Of a stretch of 64,000 nucleotides of DNA, positions 23,015 through 35,237 are shown piece after piece. The stretch covers positions 466,169 to 530,168 of the forward strand of contig JANEZZ010001852.1 in assembly GCA_026122225.1 (NCBI GenBank). Direction: 5' to 3'. The notes under the pieces are model-generated. The model was not told where the DNA came from, searched no databases, and saw only the letters and a list, made by a program, of their open reading frames with translations. The position numbers were made by a program, and so were the translations under genes. Every line of letters starts with the position of its first letter. Position 1 is the first letter of the stretch. This stretch comes from Heloderma charlesbogerti (Eukaryota > Chordata > Lepidosauria > Squamata > Helodermatidae).

Positions 23015-23346
23015 CAGGGGCGGGTAACTTTGGGGGGGGGGGGTCCAGGGCCATTTTTGCTTCTGGAACACACACCTTCCCCCAGGGGCTGCATTCCTGC
23101 CACTGAATTCATGAATCTAGAAATTGGCAATTTGCCTCCAATTTTCAGCAGCAAACCACTATGGAATGCTAAGCTAAATTTGTCCATTTTTGTCTTCCAT
23201 AGCAGTTTGCTGCTGAAATTCAACAGCAAATCACTGATTTTGGGGCCATCTCCTGGAATTTGAGCAACAAGGTGGCAGCAGTAGTAGCAATGGTGGGGAC
23301 TGCAGTGGAAGGCGGTAGGGCAACATGCATGTGTTGCCCACCCCTG
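23015..23346. mobile_element. hAT-like MITE, 332 bp
   Basis: The ends are CAGGGGCGGGTAAC and TTGCCCACCCCTG, with a perfect 8-bp duplication GTTTAGTG (23007-23014 and 23347-23354). A G homopolymer follows the left end. Internal inverted pieces around CAGCAAACCACTATGGAA and TTCCATAGCAGTTTGCTG make a hairpin. Confidence 0.88.
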
Positions 23347-23469
23347 GTTTAGTGTTATGTGTGGATACAGCCTATGTATGTGCCATGAAGCTGACTGTGT
23401 ATATGGCTATGACTGGTACCACCAATTCTGCCAGTCCAGTACTGCACACTGATAATAAGATGTACAACC

Positions 23470-23810
23470 CTTATGATAGTACTTTTCAAATACCTGAAGG
23501 ACTGTCACATTGAAGAGGGGAAATATTTGTTCTCTACTGCCCCAGAAGGCAGGACTACATCTAATGGGTTTAAGTTAAAGGAGGGTAAATTTTGGTTGAA
23601 CACTAAGAGAAACTTTTTAATGGTAAGAGCAGTTTGACAGTGGAACCAATTACCGGGCGGGGGGGGACACTCTCCCTCGCTGGAGGTTTCAAGCAGAGTC
23701 TGGACAACCATCTCTTAGGTATGCTCTATCTCTGGATTTCCTGCATCAAGCAGGGGGTTGGATTAGAAGGCCTACTAGACCCCTTCCAACTCTATGATTC
23801 TATGAATTCT
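23470..23810 (+). mobile_element. CR1 LINE 3' end
   Basis: It follows the classical CR1 3' layout: TACCTGAAGGACTGTCACAT, then GAGTCTGGACAACCATCT, then GGGGGTTGGATTAGAAGGCC, and the tail CTTCCAACTCTATGATTCTA with repeated TCTATGAT-type octamers. No ORF remains. Confidence 0.9.
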
Positions 23811-24144
23811 GCAACTAGACAAGGTAGAGGATAAGAAAGGGATGATGACTAGCTGTGGTGAATGGAGACAATCACATATGGGAATACTTGCACAGAGTCC
23901 CACAGAAAAGGAAGACATGGCCAGAAGTGGGATATATTGAGAACCTTCTTCAAATCTGATAGATGTTGTTAAAGGAAAGAAACCTCTGTATTCTTGGAAG
24001 TATCCTTCCAGTATAAAAGCCATTATTGGATTATCTTTTCCTGGTAATAATACTACTGAGCTTGGAATATCATTTCCTGGTAATAATAGTACTGAGCATG
24101 TAAGAAAAACAAAATGGAGCACTATTAGAAAAAAAGAATCCTAC
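23811..24144. repeat. intron-like sequence with a 36-bp tandem duplication
   Basis: TTTCCTGGTAATAAT recurs at 24037 and 24073; each copy is followed by a near-identical ACTACTGAGC or AGTACTGAGC. The rest is unassigned and would be intron if the candidate exon beside it is real. Confidence 0.6.
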
Positions 24145-24534
24145 CTTTAACTGTGCTTGTAGTGAAACTATTTCCAAATTCTTGCTGCTTTGGCTTCAAA
24201 AACTGTGGTGCTGTCAGCCCTGGAGCTTGTGGGACTTGGAATAAAGGCTTCCCATTTGTAATCATTTGTCTCCTGGGACTTAAAGCAGGGAAGTGAATAT
24301 TGCAATCAATAGCATTGCTCTGAGGAGCGGCATTTCCTCCAAGAGAGGTCTTTAAATGTGAGCTGGTTGGTAGGTTTCCATTTGGGGTGCCTCTATCAGA
24401 AGAGCAAGGAGTTCCTGCATGAATTCTGATAGGTAGAATCTGCTGTCCATTGATCATCCCAGGCCTGTGAGGAGTACTTGTTGTCTGGTGGCTCATACTG
24501 CATGACCTCGCGTTCATTGCCAAATGGTTGCACT
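24145..24534 (-). CDS. candidate internal or first coding exon of an unidentified host gene
   Basis: On the minus strand there is an open frame of about 128 codons from a TGC at 24532 (in-frame ATGs at about 24517 and 24496). It ends in AAAG|GTAGGA, a good 5' splice donor whose exon boundary is at 24145. An in-frame stop lies just upstream. A weak acceptor-like CATATCTTTAAG ends near 24535. The peptide is Ser/Pro/Thr/Gln/Asn-rich with no hydrophobic segment: MSHQTTSTPHRPGMINGQQ, then LPTSSHLKTSLGG, PALSPRRQMITNGKPLFQ and PQAPGLTAPQFLKP. It has normal codon variety, no repeat match, and reads like the disordered part of a transcriptional regulator. I do not recognise the gene. A chance frame is the main alternative. 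Confidence 0.45.
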
Positions 24535-25617
24535 CTTAAAGATATGCAGTACAGATCCCCAGGTGGTGAAGACATCAGTCCACGGTCAGTGATTTATCCA
24601 TAGTGCATTAAGCCTGTTACAAGGGAGGGGGAAGGGATATAATAATAACTTACACACTTATAAAATACAAGAGGGCAGAGCAATGCTTTGTGTTAAACTA
24701 CATAGGGGATTGATTGTGTGAACATCAAAGTAGATGCAATCCAGAGAAAGAGCTCTGGGGATAAGGATAAATTATTACTGAGAACTATAATGAAGGGAAG
24801 TAGTGCCCCTTCAAAAGCAGAAGTTAACAGTAAGGTCAGATACCTTTCTACTAGTTAACCAGCCATGAAATGGAATGAACACTGAGCAAGTGAAAGAAGC
24901 CAGTCCAGAGTGAAAAAACAACTATGGACTGGAAACTCCCATTGAGAAGAGAATCCCCATTTCTCTTTTTTAAAAAAATTCTGCCTTGTCCTCATTTAAA
25001 GAAGGGGAAAGAAAAGCATACACAGAAAAGCAGTACTAGGATGCTGGCAAGATACGAAATCAGTGCTAGTTTACATTTTAAAGGCCAGGAGCACAATAAA
25101 ACACATCAGAACAGCCTACGTCTGAAAGGGAAAAATTTAAGGAAACAAGTGCAAAGTCAGTTAAATAAAATATGTTATAGATATTCCCAAAATATATCCA
25201 TTATTTAACACGTATGTATGTTAATTTTATAGTTAACATAGGCCAAAAAGCAATATCTCAACCATGTCCAGATTATTGTGCTCCATATATTAGGACTGGT
25301 TTCCCCATCTAACCATTCATGTATTCCATGCAGTCAGATATTTGAGCTGTGTTTGTAGGGGGGAAATTGAGTAGTTACTAAATGAATGGAAAGGTGCATT
25401 GTGTCTGTGAGCATTTTCACATATACCTCGAAGTGCCTTCAACTCCATTCTCTTTTGCTCAAATGTCTGAGGGTGAGGGTGGGGGTGGGGAGAGGGGACC
25501 TAGCCTATTCCCCATTTGTATCAGCCCACTTAGCCACTGTTTGTAGAAGGCTACAAGCTAGGGCATGATTTTGTTAAAACTGGGAGGAGTTAGAACCAGT
25601 TTTGTGGATTTCGTAAG
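24535..25617. other. unassigned sequence
   Basis: No recognised elements. Short G-rich tracts lie near 25468-25498. Confidence 0.5.
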
Positions 25618-25825
25618 AACATAAGAGCCATGCTGGATCAGATCAAAGGTCCATCTAGCCCAGCATTCCATTCACACAGTGGCCAACCAGCTGTTGACCA
25701 GGGACCCACAAGCAGGACATGAGCACAACAGCACCCTCCCATCCATGTTCCCCAGCAACTGGTGTACATAGGCTCACTGCCTCTGGAGACAGCACACAGC
25801 CATTAAGACTAGTAGCCATTTCATT
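25618..25825 (-). mobile_element. CR1 LINE 3' end
   Basis: The plus strand reads AAGAACATAAGAGCCATGCT, then GGATCAGATCAAAGGTCCAT, then AAGCAGGACATGAG. Reversed, this is the CR1 3' terminus with its octamer tail. The same layout in the opposite orientation is at 16143-16315. Confidence 0.8.
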
Positions 25826-26951
25826 AAAGCCCCACTATCCTTATTTCCATAATTTGAGCACTACCCCTCACCTGCTATTTATTCATTATGTAAATGACTT
25901 TAGTGCAATTTGGAATGCACACGAATCCAGTTTTTAAGTCAACTAAGGCTCATGCTTTTCTGAAGACTGATGGTTTCATTTCAGCTTTTCCGTACTTTTG
26001 GTGTCACCTGTGAACATATGTGCTTTTTCTTCCACCGTTACCACCATAAAACTTTAAACTGTCTGGACTAGTTAACTGGGGGACTATCATTTCCATCATT
26101 AGCTGATTGGTGGGGAGAAGATTTTTGAAGGAGTAGAAGCCTTTTACACGAATGAAGGAAATATGAATGAGCTGAATGGTGTGGATGCGTTGGGTAATAC
26201 TTAGAGTGATTTTCAAGGAATATGTGAAAACATTTGCATCAATAACATTTTAAGTATGCAGCTATCCTTCTCTCTTTGTAACCCCCTCTCTATAACACAC
26301 AAGACAGAAGTTGACTTCCATCAGTTACTCTCCGATAGCTCTTTAACCAAACTTGGGCAACTACTCTAGAAAACTGTGAGATTTAGGGTAAATCAAGTAG
26401 CTGCTCTGTATTAATAATAATTAATTGAATAATTGAATAATAATTAAATTAATAATAATTTCTGGGATCAAACAAGAGCAGCTCTGAATTTCAGAATGGA
26501 CTTGGTCCTGTTTGGTGACACCTGAAAATGTGGTCAATAAGTTACTTTAAAAAAACAGACCCCAAGTGTCAACATTTGTAGCCTTACAAAAATATGGTGC
26601 TCGTCTCATGGAACATCTTAGATAGCGAAGGCTGGAAACTTCCAGGCACTGAATCAAAGAAGCAAACAAACATAAATACAAACAGGAACTACCAGAAACT
26701 GTCACCCACATCATAAACCTTACTGAAATGAATGGAAGATGTACTCTGCTTATGGAGAATGCTCATTAATTTCAGTGAAGAATTTACTAGAGAAGTTGCA
26801 GTTATAGTTATATATAGAGAGAGAGAGGGAGAGAGAGAGGGAGAGAGAGAGAGAGAGAGATTTTCTCACTGAAAGCAATACAAATAAAGTCAGCATGTTT
26901 ATTACAGAAGTAAATGATGGTCGTTAGTGTCAGGGTAAATGGGGAATAATC
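25826..26951. repeat. unassigned sequence with AT-rich and (GA)n simple repeats
   Basis: An AATAATTAATTGAAT-type low-complexity stretch lies at about 26410-26462, and a GA-rich run at 26815-26860. The rest is not recognised. Confidence 0.6.
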
Positions 26952-27139
26952 CAGTGGAGGCTGGTGGCTCCAATGTCATGGGGAGGTGAATCTGCTCTGG
27001 GTTTCAGTTAAACCCAGTTATCCAAGTTAACCCTATCCCCAAAATAGGTTCAGGACCTTGGATAGCTCTTTTAGAGTTCTGACTGAAATCCAGAGCTGAT
27101 TCACCACCCCACTGACATTACAGCCACCATCCTCCACTG
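26952..27139. mobile_element. hAT-like foldback MITE, 188 bp
   Basis: It begins CAGTGGAGGCTGGTGG and ends CCACCATCCTCCACTG. The arms are long: GGGTTTCAGT pairs with ACTGAAATCC, and GAGGTGAATCTGCTCTGG with CCAGAGCTGATTCACC. A perfect 8-bp duplication GAATAATC lies at 26944-26951 and 27140-27147. A right-half copy is at 46158-46257. Confidence 0.92.
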
Positions 27140-29197
27140 GAATAATCCATATTGTGTCATTACATGTCTTTATTTTAAAGCAAACACTGTTTCAAAGGTT
27201 TGTTCCAGAACAGCAAACCAAAAACCAAAATGGATGTTACTATTTTCAAGGCTCCTGTACTAATGATCAGTTGAAAAATAAATGCCATGGCAAGGAAGTT
27301 ACTTTTGTTTCTGAAATGTGAATTAAAAATCCTACATGTACTTGCTTAAAGGGTTTGCCAAGCTCACTCCCTGTAAGACAAAGGTACAAACATATACAAG
27401 CATGTACACATGTGAACGCATGTACACGTTCTCTCTTTCTCTCTCTTGATATATACTTACTATATCCATCTTTATCATCTATGTATTTAAAAATAATGAA
27501 CCGTCTAATGCAGGTTGTGTTAGAAGCAATAGCAAGATTCCTGCTGACAACTCTGGGAAGGTACAAGCCCCAGTTCAATTTATTTAACTCAAAAAGATAA
27601 ATGCGAAATTGTTAGTTTGCATTGTTCAAGTTCTAGATTGCAGGAACATTTATTGATTAAAAGCAATATCATTTATTTTCATGGCTGGCTGCAACATAAA
27701 TCACATTTTGCAATTCAACCAGGGACAGATGGGGCTGAATGTTCTTCGATTCCCAGGGTTTGTTTTAGTAAAGCAGAATGTACCTTGCCCTAACACAAGT
27801 GACTGGCTCTCGAGAAAAAGAACATGAAAACAAAGAGGCGTCATTCTCTTGGCAAGCCTGTGTGCACTACAGCATTATAAATCAACAGCAAATCAAAATC
27901 ATTCTTCTCTGTAGTTTTATAATACATTAGAAGAGTGTAAACATAATAAATAGGAGATTACACATTGCACATTCATTCAGTTTTGTTCATTAACAATATA
28001 CTTTGATTACTTGACAGAGGTATATTTGCAATGCAGTACGCAGAGGGCCTTATCTGGTCTACGTCAATGCATTCTTGATTATTCTAAAATGTCTACTTCT
28101 TGTTTGTTTCCTTTAAAATGTATGCTGCAGTAAGTAGCACATAGGGTTTTGATAGTGTTTATAGAAGAAAGACAGACAGACAGACTGATTCTCAGGTATG
28201 ACCCAAGTGCTACCACTGTGGGACAACAAAGGGGGAAGGGGGAAGGCCATCCTTACCAGCAACCACCTGCTTGCACAGTGCTGACTGAGGCCACCCCATC
28301 TCTACTGCCACCCTCCTGCCATAGTTACGGGTAAGGGTATGCTTTCCCCTACCCCCTGGATGGCTTCACAGTGGCAGTCAGTAATTCCCATCAGCAGACC
28401 ATCTCACCAGCCACTGCTGATAAACAGAGAAGTAGATTTGCCATGTTGTTCATGGGATAAACCCCACACATGCTAACAAGCTCCCTACAGAAAGAGTGGG
28501 ATACCAGTATGATGATAAAAATATTCACCACATTTTTTTCTCACTTAAGCTTATAGTAATTCTGCAAATGTGGTATGCTGCACTCAGTACATGCAGGTGG
28601 TTGGATGTGCCTATCTAGTTCCTTATTTGGGACACACCCCACCAGAAGGTTTTTCTGCACAAGCTCCATTGATTTCATGGGATCTCTTCTGCAGCTTCAC
28701 TTGTTTCAGTGGGAGTAGTGCAGGAGTGTTTGGCAACAGATTGTGCCCTTAGACATCTATCTTTTCTCACTGCAAAGACTTAAGGTAGGGCACATATTTA
28801 AACAACAACAAAAAATAAACTCTAATAATGTTACAGTAAAATCACACAATATTCAACCAAAATTTATGTTTAAAGAATCATACCAAAGATTCATACTACT
28901 GTGGAGTTGTGGGGTAGGGAGGTGTTGCACAGAGCTTGGTCTTTTACAGCACTCATTTTAAGGCCAAACTAGACAAGACATTGATTCCATGAATGCAATT
29001 AATGAGAACAGTTTTTAAAATGTAAATAGCCATATGTAAATGTTAATAGAAGGGGAGTTTTACTTGGGAAATAAATCTAGAAAAGGGAAGAACATAAATA
29101 GCATTTTAGAAAAGTCAACATAAATACTGAAATACCTGATCATCACTGAGCTCAGTCACTATGGGTTACTTTCTGGCTTTAAAATCAGTTATTCTAA
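27140..29197. other. unassigned sequence
   Basis: About 2 kb without recognised elements. A short (GACA)n run lies near 28172-28184. No coding signal can be supported. Confidence 0.45.
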
Positions 29198-29330
29198 GGG
29201 TGCAATCCTATGCCTGTTTAGGCAGAAAAAAGGTCTACAATTCCCAGCATTCCCCAGCCAGCATGGCAGGCTGGGGAATGCTGGGAGTTGTCATCCTTTT
29301 TTCTGTCTAAACAGGTATAGGATTGCACCC
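29198..29330. mobile_element. PIF/Harbinger-like MITE, near-perfect hairpin, 133 bp
   Basis: Termini GGGTGCAATCCTATG and ATAGGATTGCACCC are flanked by TAA on both sides (29195-29197, 29331-29333). The arms pair almost throughout, for example CTACAATTCCCAGCATTCCC with GGGAATGCTGGGAGTTGTC. A more diverged copy is at 8226-8334. Confidence 0.85.
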
Positions 29331-29893
29331 TAACTCACAAATACTGGACATCATAACCCAGTTGATACATAGTGACACTTCCACTGTTTGCTTTTGAGTA
29401 GGTTACCAAGCTGCTACTCTGCCTGAGCATCCTATCTCTTGTGGCTTAAATGAGGGACAAAGGTATTTTTAAATCACACTACATTTGTTAATCAGCTCAC
29501 CAATGCAAGGATACCAGTGTTATCGCCAAAATCCACATGCCCAAGATTTCTGAGTAAACAGATGGATTTTATATTTTCAAAAATAAAGGATCAAATTTAT
29601 TTGCCTTTCTTCTTCCCAGCAGCCCTAGGGGCAGCTCCAGGTGAACCCTGAAACCTTCGCATCACTTGCTAGAGCCTTGTTTAAATGTCTGTAGACCCTT
29701 CCTCCCCATTCCATCTCAAGACTGTGATCATGCAGACACCATGACTTCAACATCAAGTCAGTTTTTATCTTTTCTTTCTCTCCCTTCCCATCCATCCCAA
29801 ACCCAACCTGTTTTTAGTCTAATGAAGAAATCTGGAGATCTTGAAAGCTTGCACATTTTTTGTAATCTTTTGATTGGACTAATAATAGCACAC
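29331..29893. other. unassigned sequence
   Basis: No recognised features. Confidence 0.5.
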
Positions 29894-30287
29894 TGACCTG
29901 GTTGGCATGACACGGCCAGGTCATCGTTGATTATTTAACTCACAATAAGCCACAGTGCATGCTAGGTGTGTGTGACTGCAGTTTTCAATCTGCAAGCCCC
30001 AAATGGGGCAATCGGGAGCTGTGCCATGTCATGTGAACCTGGCCACTGTGGGTTGTTTGAAGGTTAAACAACCCTCACATAACTTTCAATTAGTAGTAGA
30101 TTTATGTGAGGATTGTTTAACCTTTGAATAACCCATGAGGGCAGGGTTTGCACAACATGGCACAACTCTCAAGTGATCAGGGGTTTCATATTCAAAATGG
30201 CGGCTGCATGTGCCCAGCATGTGACACAGCTCATCATGGGTTAAACAATCCACAATAACCTGGCCATATCATGTGAACCAGCCCACT
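29894..30287. mobile_element. foldback element, family with GGTTATTGTGGGTT arms, copy 1
   Basis: The left arm CTGGTTGGCATGACACGGCC pairs with GGCCATATCATGTGAACCAG near the right end. The inner part carries GGTTAAACAACCCTCACATA and TATGTGAGGATTGTTTAACC, a second pair. A related copy is at 32630-32967 and a more distant one at 51071-51318. No target duplication was found. Confidence 0.7.
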
Positions 30288-30574
30288 TACTAGAAACGGA
30301 ATTCCACTGAACATGGAGGATGTACATCTGAGTAAACATGCTTAGCATTGCACTGCATAGAACTGTAAAACAACAGGTTTGACTTGGAGAAGCACAGCAA
30401 CATGATCACACTGAGGGCTGTGATTTTGGGGAGAAAGGATAACAGGCCTGCTAGTTGTTGCCAGCATCCAGCATCACTGTGAATTTTTTGAACTGGGATA
30501 GGTAGAGACAATTGTTACCCTCCATAACCTCACCTTTGGCATGGTTCATATGCAAAACTTACAGTTTTTACATT

Positions 30575-30698
30575 ATGTTTTACAATATTTTGTATTTTAT
30601 GGTTTTAAGCTTTGTCTTGTAAACTGCCCAGAGAGCTTCAGCTAATGAGTGGTATAGAAATGTAATAAATACATCCATCCATACATACATACATACAA
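30575..30698 (+). mobile_element. L2/CR1-type LINE 3' end
   Basis: AACTGCCCAGAGAGCTTCAG is followed by GAGTGGTATAGAAATGTAAT, then an (ATCC)n / (ATAC)n tail. Same class as 4192-4310. Confidence 0.7.
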
Positions 30699-32099
30699 TA
30701 AAGCAAAAGTCCTGAATCCACATGGGGAAAAAGAAAGGTTTTAGAAATAATAATAAAACAAGAAAACGTGTGGGTCTCATATATCAAAATCAAGTGAAAT
30801 CTTACCAGTAGTTGTGAAGACCAACCACACCTGACGTTTGAGTGGTTTTCCCAAATGTGCAGTTGCCTATAAAAGAATAATAGTTTTATTGACTAAGGAT
30901 CAAAGCAACTCTCTTCATTTGAACCTATGTTTCACAACCACTCTGTGGATCCAAAGGACCCTGTTTCTAGGATTTATAATTTCTCACTTTACTATACAGC
31001 CAAACAAAATATAAGCTATGTTGGACTCTATCCTTGGTCCTTACTTGACAGAAAAGAAAGAGGTAGAAGTCTGAGCTATTGCTTCAAAGGATAGCTGTGA
31101 GCTATAAAGAAAATGCCAATAAAATTCTTACTATACCCATACCCTACCCAAACCCATTTCAAATACAGCCACTTAAAAATAGGAAACAGATTCTATTTGA
31201 AAGTTATTTAGACTTTTGGATACCTACTTACATCCACATCTGATCAGAGTTCCTCTTGGTTCAGAATTTCTGGACAGAGTTTTAAAATATAATTAGAATA
31301 GCTTTAGATCTAAATTTAAAAAATCAACCAAGTAGATGACATTATAGTTACCACACAAGAGACGTCCTATATGATTATCATATCAAAGTGAAATGAGACA
31401 ATTCCTCCTTCACTTGACTAATGGCATTCCAAAATCTTGGGAGTAGCCCTGATAGAGAAATGCACTCCAGACTTCACAAGTCCAGCAAAAGAAGAACTCT
31501 TAAAACAAAACATTGACTTCATTGAACAGACTCCAGTTTAAAATAAACCTCACCAGTATAAAGTTTTATTTATGTATTAAAAGGTTAAGCTCTGTATCAA
31601 TATACTTACCTGTTTACCTTGCATCTACCTGCCTACATTTGAACATTCTTTGAGGTTATAGGCCATGTATTGGATTAAAACCGCCTCTGGATTTATTCAA
31701 TTAAATCTTAGGGTTGTTTTAAATATTTAGCCCTACTCAAATTTTCTATTATTTTTCCTCATACTATTCCCTTTCATTTAGCTTTTAAAGACTGTTTAGT
31801 TTAAGGTATTTGTATTTTTTTAAGGAAAGCTCGTTCATTTTCAAAACATCTGTTTCTAAAATGTTAAAATCCTCAAGGAGCCTGACATTTGAGGTACAAC
31901 TTTGCTTGAAAGAAGGAATGAAGAATGGAGGCTGAGGCGAGTCATGTCAAGAGCTGTTGGTCCCTAAAAATCTACCACCTGATATCCACTATTCCTGGAG
32001 GCAAAAATAAGTTGAGAGATTTGATATATGGGTTGGATAATAATTTGTATTTGGAGCTTAACAAACTTCCTATTTTTTCTCAATAGTATTGTTTCTTTA
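30699..32099. other. unassigned sequence
   Basis: It may contain more of the LINE remnant that becomes readable at 32100, but I see no frame I can assign. Confidence 0.4.
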
Positions 32100-32540
32100 A
32101 AACTCTCACTTTTGCTTCATTGAGAATTTCATTTACAGAATTCCATTTTGAAATCATGCCTACAGTATTCTTGGATGGAAGACATAGGCAAGTTTTAAGG
32201 AATCTATGGCTCTGTATCTGTGGTCTGGGAGACATAGAGGATATCTCACCTTATTTATTGCATTGCCCTTTATATCAAAACCCTAGCAAGAGGTTCTTGG
32301 GACATGTTTTGGCATCTTTGCAGGCTAAAGTATCTATGTGAAGATTTAGCGGTTACTGTCAGACTGTGATCCTTATGTTACATATAAAACAGCTTTATTT
32401 GCTAAGGCTGTGAAGTCACTCTGAATGTTACTGCAGTTGACTGTGTAGTGGTATGTTAATTTGACTTGTGTTTTTATGTTCTGTTATTACATGATGTTTT
32501 AAGGTATGTTGTTTTTAATGGCTATTAGTCATATACAATA
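32100..32540 (+). mobile_element. LINE ORF2 C-terminal remnant and 3' region
   Basis: A plus-strand frame encodes LRNLWLCICGLGDIEDISPY and then LLHCPLYQNP. This is the C-terminal layout of several LINE ORF2 proteins, where a Cys/His cluster contains a ...E...HxLLHCPxY phrase. Stops and frame breaks surround it. The AATAAAATG near 32535 could be the 3' end. The clade is not settled. Confidence 0.5.
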
Positions 32541-32629
32541 AAATGTTTAAAGAGTGACATTTGAAGTTACTAAAATAGCAAGTTGCTAGCATAAGAGTTT
32601 GTCGCTTTTACAAATGTAGTAGTTTAAGG

Positions 32630-32967
32630 CACTGGGACAGTTCAAGTGGCACGACATCCCAACATGGGTTATTTAACCCACAGGGAGGCTGTGGTATGCA
32701 GCTACCATTTTGAATATGAAACCCCTGCTTGGAGGTTGTTGTGTCATGTGAACCTGGAAAGCGTGGGTTATGAGAGGGTTAAATAACTCTCGCATAACCC
32801 ATGGTCTGTTTAACCCTTGCATAACCCATGCTTGCTGGGTTCACATGATACAACAACCCCCAAGTGAGAACTGCACATGCAAGGTGTTTCCTGCAGGTGC
32901 TGCAGCTGATTGTGGGTTAAATAAATAACCCACAATGAGCCATGCCACGTTGTCTAAACCCAGTTAA
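32630..32967. mobile_element. foldback element, copy 2 of the GGTTATTGTGGGTT-arm family
   Basis: ACATGGGTTATTTAACCCAC on the left is matched by GTGGGTTAAATAAATAACCC on the right. The middle has GCGTGGGTTATGAGAGGG against TAACCCATGCTTGC. Phrases such as TCATGTGAACCTGG are shared with copy 1. Confidence 0.7.
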
Positions 32968-33773
32968 TGAGTACGTTTAATTATTTGTTGTTTAGAAAGT
33001 ACACATTGATATGGATAAATTGGAAATTAATTAATAAATTGATTTGATTTATAGCTCAGTCTATTCCAAGGGCTCAATTTCTTAATCACAAAGTCCTGAT
33101 TAGCACTGATTAAACCCTTATCTAATCCAACTCCTGCTAACACTGTCTGCCAAAAGCCAATTTCAATAAGCATGCCGTAACAGTATAGTACCATCTAATA
33201 TGATATTGTGCCAAGGTGGACTCTAACTTTCTTTAGGGGAGAGGCTTAGTCATTTTTGGTCCGCATGTCTGTATTTTGTTCTGTGAAATGTAATTCTATT
33301 TGTTGATTAATGATACATCAACAAGAAAAAAATAGCCTAATCTATAAGCCAATTAAACAAAAACTCTGATTTAAGATGACTGGCACCCTGATCCAAAATA
33401 TTTGAATAGGTTTTCCAGCTGCAACATTATTGTAATGCTCTATCCAGCTAGTATAACAGCATATTCTGTGAGGCTGGTCCCATCCAGTACATTCCTTCCA
33501 ACCATTTATTTGCTGTCTCAGCAAGATTTAAGATTAGTCCATTATCTCCAATGACTTCAGTGGAACTCCTATTTTGTTACATCCCAGTACTCCAGCTTAA
33601 CTTGACTAGATAACTAATAGTCAACGTATCTTCAGGCCACAATATATCAATCAGTTTTCATTCAGTTCTGGAGCATATAAAATATGCTAAAAGACTGCAA
33701 TTTACATTTTAGAGCTAAAGGAACTTTCACTAGGAAGATATTTCCAGACCACTGCTAGTTCTTCTCTCTAGGG
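32968..33773. other. unassigned sequence
   Basis: AT-rich with no recognised features. Confidence 0.5.
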
Positions 33774-35237
33774 ATGTGTTTCCACGCTATCAGCTTCACC
33801 TGGCTTGCAACTTTGTTGTGAATGTTTCCCCAGTCGCATCTTCTCCTTTTCCAGTGTCCATAGTGCTTAAAGTCCCAGCTTATCATCACTGTAGCCTGGG
33901 GCTCTGTGCTGTTTCCACTGAGTTCTAATTGAATTATTTTCTTGATGGCTGGGTGAAGTCTGGGTGGAATCTGAGTTGGGTCTGATTACTTCATCCATGT
34001 TCCCGCTGCCTCCTCTTGCTGAGTCCCCCCCTCCCTCTCCCCCTTCTGCTCCACTCCAGTTTCCTACTCTGGCCAGTCTCTTCCCTGCATTCCAAGCCCC
34101 TTTTTCCCCCTTTAAAGAGAGTTTTAAAGCGCAATTACACTGTAACGAAGGGAGTGAAAAAGGAAAGGCGCAGTTGCACGTTAACAGGCACCGCAACCCT
34201 TCCCATTGTTCCCATAGTGCGCTGCTCCAGTTACAACTTCTCCACACCATTATAAGTTGCTGACAGAAACATACTTCCAGGTGGGGTGGGGGGATTGGAA
34301 GTGAACGTCATCAGACTGGCAGGGGTTGCTCAACCAACCAGAGAAGCTCCCCGCTCCAGGCTCTACTCCCCTTAATGGCAAACTTGGGAACAAGCCTCAT
34401 TGATCACAGTGGGAGTTACTTCTGAGTAGACTTCCTGGACGTATGCCCAATTCCGCCCATTTTTTTTCCTTCCTCTCTAATATGCATACCCTCCACATCA
34501 GTAACTTGCCATAACTCTATCACTCAATCGCGAAATAGCACTAACACGCATTTGTGCTAACATGTGATAGTGCTATTGTGCAGTAGCGCATTAGTTCAGG
34601 GGTGCCTGCTGATTCCTGTTGAGGTCAAGGAAGCTTGTTCCATAAAATGCGCTATCGTGCAATTGTGTTAACGTGATAGTGCAAATGTGTGTTAGTGCTA
34701 TTTCATGATTGAGTGATAGTGTGATAGAGTCATAGCAAGATATTGACATAGAGGGTATGCATATTGATGGAAGACAACTTGAGATAAACCTAATTTCCAT
34801 GCTGTAGTGGGAGTACTTGTTTGCTTGCGATAGCAGGCTTATCTGCACTAGTGTTCTAGTGCTTATTTTCAATGATGTTTCAAAAGTTGGTCCCTCGGCA
34901 TCCTACTCCAAAACAGTGATGGAACTTCCAGAAAAGAGGCAGAAGGAAAGAGTTGGGTCACTGAGGTCACAGGCAAGTGATCGACACACCCACAAGGGCT
35001 GGGCTACACGTCCCATGGGCAGGACTATGATACTGAACCCAGTGCAGTTGTGGAAGCAGGTCAGTAATGGAGCTGAAGTAAGCTGGAAAAGTCGGGCTAT
35101 AACCAGTCTCAGAAGAAGTGGTTTTTCTGCGATAAAATGCAGGGCTGGTGCTGAATGGCCACGACGTCATGGAAACACAGAGACCTCACCACGCAGCCAG
35201 GTTGGAGTAAATTGCTGGTGGAAACACAGCCTAGGTA
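33774..35237. mobile_element. possible 1.46-kb element with TGTGTTTCCAC termini
   Basis: The left end TAGGGATGTGTTTCCAC and the right end GTGGAAACACAGCCTA are inverted, and the similarity continues for about 40 bp (CACCTGGCTTGC against GCAGCCAGGTTGG). No 8-bp duplication is visible, and the foldback at 34481-34763 lies inside. This may be a degraded non-autonomous element of the TAGGGATG class. Confidence 0.33.
34481..34763. mobile_element. foldback element, 283 bp
   Basis: The ends TATGCATACCCTCC and GAGGGTATGCATA are inverted. The arms of about 115 bp each carry GAAATAGCACTAACACGCAT on the left and GTGTGTTAGTGCTATTTCAT on the right, plus CATAACTCTATCACTCAATC against GATTGAGTGATAG. The loop is about 40 bp. 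Confidence 0.8.

Noticed and set aside
33774..35237. Idea that the 1.46-kb TGTGTTTCCAC element is an autonomous transposon
   Set aside because: No transposase-like frame is present and the interior holds an unrelated foldback. It is listed only as a low-confidence non-autonomous candidate.
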